Of a DNA stretch of 5,673 bases, positions 1 through 4,820 are shown one piece after another; the first letter of the stretch is position 1, and each line of letters opens with the position of its first letter. The translations under genes and the position numbers were made by a program. Location of the stretch: NCBI GenBank assembly GCA_011772595.1, contig WVZH01000298.1:18189-23861 (forward strand). The letters run 5' to 3'. Source of the stretch: Anaerolineales bacterium. Lineage in GTDB: Bacteria; Chloroflexota; Anaerolineae; Anaerolineales; E44-bin32. Below the pieces are notes generated by a model. It was not told where the DNA came from, searched no databases, and was given only the letters and a program-made list of their open reading frames with translations.

Positions 1-1
1 G

Positions 2-73
2 GACAAAAAAGGTTCAGCTACGGATAGTGACGATGCGAAAAGCACTGAAAACATTACAGGAGACGATCAATGA
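2..73 (+). CDS. C-terminal tail of an unidentified protein (partial)
   Basis: An open frame enters from the left edge and encodes 23 residues, beginning DKKGSATDSDD and ending in GDDQ, before TGA at 71-73. The tail is hydrophilic and rich in Asp, Ser and Thr, like a disordered C-terminus, and shows no family signature. The TGA overlaps the ATG of the rhodanese-like gene as ATGA, and the AGGAG site of that gene lies inside this frame. The arrangement suggests one operon with translational coupling. The product cannot be identified from this fragment, and the frame is accepted mainly because of the overlap geometry. Confidence 0.5.
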   Translation, partial: DKKGSATDSDDAKSTENITGDDQ

Positions 74-558
74 GTTTTATCAAGACAGATACAAAAGAAA
101 AGAAGCACCTTGGTTTGAGAATTGCACTTATTGGCCTTATGAGTCTCATTCTGACCGCGTGCGGCGCTTCCATCAGGGAACGCTCTAAGGTGGAAGACCC
201 GCAGGAAGTGGGACAAATCGTCCCCGTAAACGACAATGGCCAGTATGTCGATATCCTAGCGCAGGAGCTGGATTCCATGCTCGAGAAGAAGGATTTCTTC
301 TTTGCCAACGTCCACATACCATACGAGGGGGAAATTCCTGATACAGATGCCTTTATACCCTTCGACCAGGTTGCGGAGTTCCTCGATGCGTTTCCTGAGG
401 ACAAAGATGCCAAGATCGTACTCTATTGCCGGAGTGGTAGTATGAGTGCTACCTCGGCGAGAGAGCTGGTGAATCTCGGGTTCACCAATGTGTATAACCT
501 GGATGGAGGTTTCAGGGCGTGGTCTGCGGCGGGTTATGATTTCATCGCCCCCGAGTAA
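70..558 (+). CDS. Rhodanese-like domain lipoprotein
   Basis: This 162-residue protein is predicted to be exported and lipid-anchored. A basic N-terminus (KTDTKEKKH) precedes a hydrophobic stretch at about 16-30 and a lipobox LTAC with the lipidated Cys31. Residues about 50-158 form one rhodanese domain. The catalytic loop is CRSGSMS (120-126) with candidate persulfide-carrying Cys120, followed by the typical ending GFTNVYNLDGGFRAW (137-151). Rhodanese domains carry sulfane sulfur or act as redox/thiol relays; the substrate here is unknown. The sequence IPYEGEIPDTDAFIPF (88-103) replaces the usual region where the family has HIPGA. The ATG at 70 is preceded by AGGAG and overlaps the upstream stop. 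Its neighbours, a thioredoxin-fold lipoprotein and DUF3105, suggest extracytoplasmic thiol or sulfur chemistry, which is inference. Confidence 0.9.
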   Translation: MSFIKTDTKEKKHLGLRIALIGLMSLILTACGASIRERSKVEDPQEVGQIVPVNDNGQYVDILAQELDSMLEKKDFFFANVHIPYEGEIPDTDAFIPFDQVAEFLDAFPEDKDAKIVLYCRSGSMSATSARELVNLGFTNVYNLDGGFRAWSAAGYDFIAPE

Positions 559-569
559 ACTTAGTCAGT

Positions 570-597
570 GAACATCCCCGATTCCATAGGGGTGTTC
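570..597 (+). other. Stem-loop after the rhodanese-like gene
   Basis: GAACATCCCC (570-579) can pair with GGGGTGTTC (589-597), leaving T575 bulged and a 9-nt loop. It begins 11 nt after the rhodanese-like stop codon. No U-tract follows, so it is not a typical rho-independent terminator. It may protect the 3' end of the mRNA or act with Rho. Confidence 0.4.
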
Positions 598-640
598 CTA
601 TCAATCGTAGGATGCAACCCACGCTTCATTTTTTCGCCGC

Positions 641-646
641 AAGGAG
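641..646 (+). promoter_or_regulatory. Ribosome binding site that decides the DUF3105 start
   Basis: AAGGAG lies 5 nt before the ATG at 652. This strong site is the reason to place the original start at 652 even though an in-frame TAA follows at 676-678. A second purine run, AAGGGGG at 669-675, sits just before that TAA and a following CTG. Confidence 0.6.
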
Positions 647-651
647 CGAGC

Positions 652-1242
652 ATGGGAAAGAACTCCTCAAGGGGGTAACTGAGAAAGCGACACCAGCGTA
701 AAAGACGTCGAACCACTCTCATCTGGGTAGGACTCGGAGCGATCGTTTTAATTTTGATTGGTGCACTCGTATGGCCGTCGGTTCGACCTGCGGCTGGCGA
801 AGAAGTGCCCATTATGGACAGCAGCCATCATGCTCTGGAAGGTGAGGATCCAGGGTCTTTCAACACCGACCCGCCCTCCTCCGGACCGCACGATGAGACC
901 CCATTGGATGCGGGGCTCTACGACGAGACCGCGGCCATGAGGGCTGGTCCCTATCCGGCAGGCCATTTAGTTCACAATCTCGAACACGGCTACGTCATCT
1001 TATGGTACAACTGCAAGCTCATAGACATTGCCGCTTGTGTCGAATTGAAAGGTCAGATCCAGGAGGTGATAGTTGACGCTCACAATACCAAAGTCATCGC
1101 TTTCCCCTGGATCTTGATCGATGTCCCGGTCGTGATGACTTCCTGGGGTCGGATGCTCCCGTTCGAGAACTTCAATACAACGCTCGCACGTCGGTTTGTG
1201 ACTGCCAACCACAACAAAGCTCCTGAGCCTCAGGCACCATAA
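652..1242 (+). pseudogene. DUF3105 membrane-anchored protein, frame interrupted by TAA at codon 9
   Basis: DUF3105 proteins are uncharacterised proteins, usually with one N-terminal membrane anchor and an outward-facing domain. Starting at ATG 652, the frame reads MGKNSSRG, then TAA at 676-678, then continues open to TAA at 1240. After the stop come a basic stretch (LRKRHQRKRRR, 10-20), a membrane segment (about 23-42) and the family motifs: PPSSGPH (74-80), HNLEHGYVILWYNC (108-121), a second Cys at 129, and the C-terminal WGRMLPFENF followed by NKAPEP. The domain shows no other lesion and codes sensibly throughout. The TAA could be a nonsense change (CAA to TAA would give Gln), a sequencing error, or part of a short leader followed by reinitiation at CTG 679 behind AAGGGGG. 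The next possible start, TTG 754, would cut the membrane segment in half. The domain is certain; functionality is not. Confidence 0.8.
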
Positions 1243-1307
1243 GTCTTGGTCATCATAGATGCCCGCAAGTTGGCAGTCATACATCTGAATAATGGAGGCT
1301 TGAAGAA

Positions 1308-1706
1308 GTGAAGAAACAATGGATGAATGTATTCGCCATCGCTTTCACCCTAGGATTGTTGGTCACCGGGTGTGGAGCGAGCCAGCCCAGATCTCCTATA
1401 GCACCGGCGCCGGACAAACCGACGTTCCTCTACTTCTATACCGACGGTTGATTCCAATGAGAAAGTATGACGCCCGTCGTGGACGGGCTAAAAGCTGAAT
1501 ATGAGGGTCTCATCGCCTTTCTAACTTTAGATGCGGCTTCTGGGGAGGGGAAGCGTGCCTTCGAGGACTATGGCTTGCCCGGTCACCCGAGTTATATCTT
1601 GTTGGACATCAACGGGGATGTGACTTGGCGCGCCTTTGGCCCTCAGCCGAGGGAAGCCCTACAAGACGCCATCGAGAACGCGCTATTACCAAGCGAGGAC
1701 TTGTAA
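1308..1706 (+). CDS. Thioredoxin-fold lipoprotein, candidate UxxU selenoprotein (two in-frame TGA codons)
   Basis: GTG at 1308 is preceded by GGAGG (1294-1298, 9-nt gap) and opens a 132-codon frame ending in TAA. Residues 1-22 are a lipoprotein signal: KK, a hydrophobic core, and lipobox VTGC with Cys22. A Pro/Ala-rich linker leads to the thioredoxin fold: strand PTFLYFYTDG (38-47), active site at 48-51, helix ESMTPVVDGLKAEYEG (52-67), strand LIAFLTLDA, then GHPSYILLD with cis-Pro94 and a C-terminal helix to 132. The active site is encoded TGA-TTC-CAA-TGA, so both TGAs occupy the cysteines of CxxC; the family normally reads DWCxxC then xxMxPVV at this point. No other stop interrupts the frame. 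TGA terminates other genes here, so it is not globally reassigned. If both are selenocysteine, the product is an exported UxxU thiol/selenol oxidoreductase or reductant. Alternatives are inactivation, or a shorter protein from ATG 1467 lacking the active site. Confidence 0.78.
1472..1488 (+). promoter_or_regulatory. Candidate bacterial SECIS hairpin
   Basis: GCCCGTC (1472-1478) pairs perfectly with GACGGGC (1482-1488) around a GTG loop (1479-1481). The first loop base is G. The loop begins 18 nt after the second in-frame TGA and 27 nt after the first. As I recall the bacterial SECIS model, it needs a short stem with a G among the first two loop bases, about 16-37 nt after the UGA, so one hairpin could serve both codons. 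A caveat is that the stem encodes PVVDG, a conserved part of the family, so part of the pairing could be a by-product of codon choice. Confidence 0.55.
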
Positions 1707-2105
1707 CGCAGAATCTGCCATGTCGCTACACCAACTTTCGCGTTACGCCCACACAATCGCTGTTCAAGCATCGAAAGAGATCAGCATCAGACGTTCACGC
1801 TTGCTGGGTGACTGAACCCTGCTCGGCACCTGCACCAGACCAATACTCAGCAAGTCGTCATAGAGGAAACCAGCGCACACCGACTCCCAACTATGGACGT
1901 CGCCCACTCAAGGAAGGAGAGAGCTTGGATGCGTTGCAATGTATCTCCAGCTATGGTGCAACACTAGAGCTTCTACAGGACTGGATGACGTGTCCAGAGG
2001 AGAGCTGTTTCCCCGCATCCCCTCATGATTCAACACGAGGACGAGCTACTGCTTCACATCATCGTTCCCTTGAATATCCCGATATACATGGGGCGAATAC
2101 AGCAG
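1707..2105 (+). other. About 400 bases without a convincing gene
   Basis: No frame on either strand has a recognisable domain together with a good start site. A long + strand frame runs to 2218, but its translation is Pro/Arg/Ser/His-rich and featureless, and it runs across the antisense SHOCT remnant. Short pieces (GESLDALQC near 1917-1943, and HEDELLLHIIVPLNI around 2034-2078 in another frame) faintly recall an extracytoplasmic HIHAHL-type family often found near DUF3105. This would make the stretch a decayed gene, but the resemblance is weak. No terminator with a U-tract was seen after the thioredoxin-like gene. Confidence 0.35.
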
Positions 2106-2355
2106 TCATCGATCCCATAAAACCCCGAGATCCTGTCGCATCCCTTCGTATTGCTCACGAGATAGCTCGCCACGTGCGCAGCGTAGATCCAGGATGTCCC
2201 CGTGCGCCCCGCCCTTGATTCGATTGAGTGGTCGATTTTGTTAGCGTGCCAGTCTGGAATACTGCTCTAATCAATTAAACCGCCCCGTAGATCAACCCGC
2301 CCCAAAATAAGGGCATGAGTCCGATGATCCCAAATCCCATACCCAGGTCCAACAT
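2106..2355 (-). pseudogene. Broken SHOCT-domain small membrane protein
   Basis: On the - strand, AAGGAG lies 10 nt before ATG 2355. The first frame encodes 26 residues, MLDLGMGFGIIGLMPLFWGG followed by LIYGAV, a single membrane segment, and stops at TAA 2275-2277. Continuing past the stop gives LIRAVFQTGTL, still plausible as the end of a membrane helix and linker. A different frame (2240-2106) then encodes ILDLRCARGELSREQYEGMR and QDLG, a clear SHOCT C-terminal helix closely like LQLRYARGEITREQY in the neighbouring gene. One stop plus one single-base frame change, probably in the G-rich run near 2200-2214, separates the two halves. It is a paralogue of the intact gene at 2425-2697, with the same orientation and a similar RBS. 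A functional 26-residue membrane peptide cannot be excluded. Confidence 0.7.
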
Positions 2356-2383
2356 AACGAAAATCTCCTTGTGATGAACTGAA

Positions 2384-2416
2384 TGGAGCTCGACCCCATC
2401 ACAGGATCGAGCTCCA
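2384..2416. repeat. Perfect 10-bp inverted repeat between the two SHOCT genes
   Basis: TGGAGCTCGA (2384-2393) is exactly complementary to TCGAGCTCCA (2407-2416) with a 13-nt spacer. It begins just after the stop codon of the intact SHOCT gene (2425-2427) on the - strand and precedes the RBS of the broken copy. Neither side has a T-run, so it is a stable mRNA hairpin rather than a classical intrinsic terminator. It may set differential mRNA stability, or end transcription weakly. Confidence 0.6.
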
Positions 2417-2424
2417 CAAGAATA

Positions 2425-2697
2425 TCAGCTCAGGTCTGCCAAAATCTCATGATATTGCTCGCGGGTGATCTCCCCGCGCGCGTAACGCAGCTGCAAGGCC
2501 TCACGTGGCGACGACACCTCTGACTGCTGGCTGCCCGTCGCTGAACTCGCGCCACCCTCTCGACCCAATCGTCGCACCAGCCAGATCACCAGCGCCACGA
2601 TACCCACAATGACACCCACAGTGATCACCAGACCCAAGATTCCACCGATTAACCCGAACATACCAAAACCCGAACCTTCCATCATTCCACCCATCAT
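2425..2697 (-). CDS. SHOCT-domain small membrane protein
   Basis: The protein has 90 residues. The N-terminus is rich in Met and Gly (MMGGMMEGSGFGMFG, 1-15). One long hydrophobic segment (about 16-41) ends in the basic VRRLGRE. A Ser/Gly-rich linker (49-63) leads to the short C-terminal SHOCT helix, EALQLRYARGEITREQYHEI (66-85). SHOCT domains are short oligomerisation or interaction modules, and the precise function of such membrane versions is not known. The start at ATG 2697 is set by AAAGGAG with a 6-nt gap from GGAG; the frame extends upstream but without a site. It lies downstream of the histidine kinase gene on the same strand, 143 nt away. That gap contains phased direct repeats that may be a regulator operator. 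The Met-rich end suggests a link to copper or silver, which is inference. Confidence 0.88.
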   Translation of the reverse strand: MMGGMMEGSGFGMFGLIGGILGLVITVGVIVGIVALVIWLVRRLGREGGASSATGSQQSEVSSPREALQLRYARGEITREQYHEILADLS

Positions 2698-2770
2698 GAT
2701 TATCTCCTTTCCGACCACGTCGCTCGATCTCAGAGCAATGCGTTTTGAAATTACAACCATCCTAATGGAG

Positions 2771-2814
2771 GTCGATAAAGATCTTTTAGCGCCTATATAA
2801 AGATTTGGTAAAGA
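2771..2814 (-). promoter_or_regulatory. Candidate operator: three TCTTTA direct repeats in 11-bp register
   Basis: Read on the - strand, TCTTTA occurs at 2814-2809, 2803-2798 and 2781-2776, so the starts are separated by exactly 11 and 22 bp. Direct repeats with 11-bp spacing are typical of binding sites of OmpR/PhoB-family response regulators. The site lies in the 143-bp gap between the kinase gene and the intact SHOCT gene, about 75-115 bp before the SHOCT start. The missing third unit (2792-2787) keeps little of the motif. I do not see convincing -35 and -10 boxes. The region is AT-rich, so chance similarity remains possible. Confidence 0.4.
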
Positions 2815-2840
2815 ATTTAGGAGATATGGAGAGGCTTTCT

Positions 2841-4001
2841 TTAATACCAAGACTGAGGTACCACAGGCAGGGTGAAGGAAAAGGTGCTGCCTTTCCCGGT
2901 CCCCGGGCTTTCCGCCCAGATGCGACCGTCGTGTGCTTCGATGATGTGCTTGGCGATGGTCAACCCGATACCGCTGCCTCCACCGACTCGAGAGCGTGAC
3001 TTATCCACCCGGTAAAAACGGGTGAAGATGTGCGGCAGGTGTTCCAGCGGGATGCCGATACCCGAATCACGAATCTTGACCACGATTTCATGGCCGACCT
3101 GAGAAGCACTGATCCGCACCTTCCCCCCCGGCGGCGTGTACTGCAAGGCATTTCCGAGAAGATTCAAGAGAACTTGTCCGATCCGGTTGTCATCTGCGCG
3201 GATGAGGGGCATATCCGCAGGCACATCGACCTCTAAATCAACACCTTTTTCGACAAACTGCCGCTCGAGACGGTCGCGCGCTGCCTCGACCAAATCAGCA
3301 ATCCGGACATCTTGAAATTCCACATCATACACGCCAGCTTCCACCTGGCTGAGCTCTTGTAAATCATGAACCAGACGCTGCATCCGATCCGCTTCACGAT
3401 GGACTTGCTGGTAGGTTTCAATCTCTTCAGGGAGCACGCCATCGATCAGCCCTTCCATGGAGGCTTTAATCGCAGAAAGGGGGGTCCGCAATTCATGAGC
3501 CACGTCAGCGATAAGCTGTCGGCGCATGCTTTCAATCTGATCCAACTTGGAAGCCATTCGGTTGAAGTTCACCGCAAGATTCGCTAACTCGTCCATCTCC
3601 GCAGGTTGGAGTTTGCCTGGGATGTGCACGCGTTCATCATAATGGCCTTCGGCAATTCGCTGGCTGATCGCCATCATCTCCTCCACCGGTGCAACGATCC
3701 GACGACTGAATAACACACTCACGATGATCGCAACCAATATCGAAACCAACGCCGCTATAAATAACGCCTCACTCACTGCTGTGCGGAAATTGATGAAGAG
3801 ATCTGCATCCAGGTCCATACCCATGGTCGAGTCCCCCATCATATGACCCATCATGGAACCCATTGCGGCCATATGGCGCTGAAAGGAACTTGGGACGGTA
3901 AGTTCAGCAGCCGTCGCCAGTACGAGAACCCCAACTACAATCACGATCGAATAGGAAAGGAAAAGCTTCCAGACCAACCGCCTCCGAACGGCTACCCACA
4001 T
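2841..4001 (-). CDS. Sensor histidine kinase, BaeS/CusS-like, with Met-rich sensor loop
   Basis: This is a complete 386-residue class I kinase. It has TM1 (about 13-33), an extracytoplasmic loop (34-78), TM2 (79-98), HAMP (99-150), and a HisKA domain with phospho-acceptor His169 in VAHELRTPLSAIK. The HATPase domain has N280 and N284 in the N box, DSGIGI (312-317), an F box around IFTRFYRVDKSRS, and the GGSGIGL lid motif (341-347). All catalytic motifs are present. The short sensor loop holds HMAAMGSMMGHMMGDSTMGM (43-62), with many Met and two His, a composition expected for Cu(I)/Ag(I) binding. ATG 4001 is chosen because GGAG lies 7 nt before it; TTG 4007 would be only 1 nt after GGAG. The gene begins 2 nt after the stop of the response-regulator remnant, the usual pair order. 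Its cognate regulator is truncated, so the signal may go to another regulator. Confidence 0.95.
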   Translation of the reverse strand: MWVAVRRRLVWKLFLSYSIVIVVGVLVLATAAELTVPSSFQRHMAAMGSMMGHMMGDSTMGMDLDADLFINFRTAVSEALFIAALVSILVAIIVSVLFSRRIVAPVEEMMAISQRIAEGHYDERVHIPGKLQPAEMDELANLAVNFNRMASKLDQIESMRRQLIADVAHELRTPLSAIKASMEGLIDGVLPEEIETYQQVHREADRMQRLVHDLQELSQVEAGVYDVEFQDVRIADLVEAARDRLERQFVEKGVDLEVDVPADMPLIRADDNRIGQVLLNLLGNALQYTPPGGKVRISASQVGHEIVVKIRDSGIGIPLEHLPHIFTRFYRVDKSRSRVGGGSGIGLTIAKHIIEAHDGRIWAESPGTGKGSTFSFTLPVVPQSWY

Positions 4002-4003
4002 TG

Positions 4004-4186
4004 TCAATCTCCATGTTCTTCAAAACGATAGCCCACGCCAAGTACAGTGGTGATTAGATCCTCATCACCGAGCTTTTGGCGGATATGACCGATATGGACG
4101 TCGACCACCCTGATCTCGCCCATGTGCGGTGGAGGGGACTGAGCTCCGCTAATCTGAGCATATCCAAAACCGGAGTTTGATTTCAC
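4004..4186 (-). pseudogene. OmpR-family response regulator, C-terminal remnant only
   Basis: The frame ends with the unmistakable tail of an OmpR/PhoB winged-helix domain: IRVVDVHIGHIRQKLGDEDL, then ITTVLGVGYRFEE before TGA at 4004. These residues form the recognition helix and C-terminal hairpin that bind DNA. Homology fades upstream around FGYAQISGAQSPPPHMGE. Neither the receiver domain nor the first half of the winged helix can be found in the 160 bases before the DUF302 gene. A normal family member has about 225-235 residues, so roughly three quarters is missing. The first available start, GTG 4186, lacks a ribosome binding site. A 5' deletion has probably removed the rest; a misassembly is the other possibility. 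The upstream limit given is the open frame, not a true start. Confidence 0.8.
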
Positions 4187-4306
4187 AAGAGCTATACTCG
4201 ATTTGATGGCTCAACAGGTTGTGGATCACAGCACATTGTACTTTCCCACAAGCTGTAGGGCGCTGTACCGATTGACGTTATCTAGAGATTCCTCCGTATA
4301 GCGTAT

Positions 4307-4331
4307 CCCCCGGCCATCAAAAGGCCGTGGG
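4307..4331 (-). other. Stem-loop downstream of the DUF302 gene
   Basis: On the + strand CCCCCGGCC (4307-4315) pairs with GGCCGTGGG (4323-4331), with one C-T mismatch and a 7-nt ATCAAAA loop. It starts about 20 nt after the DUF302 stop codon on the - strand. No T-run follows on that strand, so termination efficiency is doubtful. It lies in the 160-bp stretch from which the 5' part of the response regulator is missing. Confidence 0.4.
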
Positions 4332-4350
4332 ATTTCGTAAGCTCTTGCCA

Positions 4351-4755
4351 CTATTCACTGAGCGTCTCGAAAACTCTTCGAAGGCGGCTCTGGGCCTCGT
4401 CCGCGATCGGTTCTAGGCCCGGGTTCTCCACGATGCCGAGCATGGAGAGGGGATCCACGATGGAGATCACACTTCCACCATCCGATTCGTATACGATGAT
4501 GTTGCACGGCAACAATAGGCCTATATCGAGTTCTTCCTGTAGAGCCTTATAAGCAAGCGGCGGATTACATGCGCCTAGGATCGAATATTTACGGAAGTCC
4601 ACATCGAGCTTCTTTTTGAGCGTTGCCCGCACATCGATTTCTGTCAGCACACCAAAGCCCTCTTCTTTCAAGGCGGCGACGACCTTCCCGACGGCCTGCT
4701 CATGGGGCACAGACATCTCTGTGCGATAGGCGTAATCCGTTATTGTTTTTGTCAT
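4351..4755 (-). CDS. DUF302 domain protein
   Basis: The 134-residue protein matches the whole DUF302 fold, a small alpha/beta domain of unknown biochemical role, often found beside metal-resistance or sulfur-redox genes. Recognisable pieces are the opening helix (HEQAVGKVVAALKEEGFGVL, 18-37), EIDVRATLKKKLDVDFRKY (39-57), the conserved GACNPPLAYKAL (61-72) and LLLPCNIIVYE (80-90). Two cysteines, Cys63 and Cys84, sit at the usual conserved spots and could be redox-active or bind metal. It has no signal peptide and is probably cytoplasmic. ATG 4755 is chosen because AAGGA lies about 9-10 nt upstream and the domain starts there; the frame extends to TTG 4803, which has no site. It follows the PepSY-like gene by 65 nt, so the two are likely cotranscribed. 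Confidence 0.9.
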   Translation of the reverse strand: MTKTITDYAYRTEMSVPHEQAVGKVVAALKEEGFGVLTEIDVRATLKKKLDVDFRKYSILGACNPPLAYKALQEELDIGLLLPCNIIVYESDGGSVISIVDPLSMLGIVENPGLEPIADEAQSRLRRVFETLSE

Positions 4756-4820
4756 TTGCACATTTCCTTCCAACTGCTCGAGAGAGAGAATGCGGCGCTT
4801 CAAAATGGAAGCATTGTGAG

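Noticed and set aside
54..413. - strand open frame opposite the rhodanese-like gene
   Set aside because: Shadow of the real + strand gene; Ser-rich translation with no recognisable motif.
676..678. Recoding of the TAA in the DUF3105 gene
   Set aside because: TAA is not a known selenocysteine or pyrrolysine codon, and the position is in a variable basic tail rather than an active site.
1449..1460. TGA read as tryptophan or another globally reassigned amino acid
   Set aside because: TGA ends the partial gene at 71-73, the intact SHOCT gene and the PepSY-like gene, so the code is standard; Trp at both CxxC positions would also make no functional sense.
1467..1706. Separate short gene starting at ATG 1467
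   Set aside because: It would begin inside the thioredoxin fold, lose the first strand and the active site, and lacks a good RBS. The upstream in-frame part has an RBS, a lipobox and the first strand.
1625..2218. Long + strand open frame (about 197 codons) beyond the thioredoxin-like gene
   Set aside because: It overlaps the end of that gene in another frame and runs antisense to the SHOCT remnant. The translation is Pro/Arg/His/Ser-rich with no domain, and no RBS was found at its start.
2841..4007. TTG 4007 as kinase start
   Set aside because: Only 1 nt would separate GGAG from TTG, while ATG 4001 has the normal 7-nt gap.
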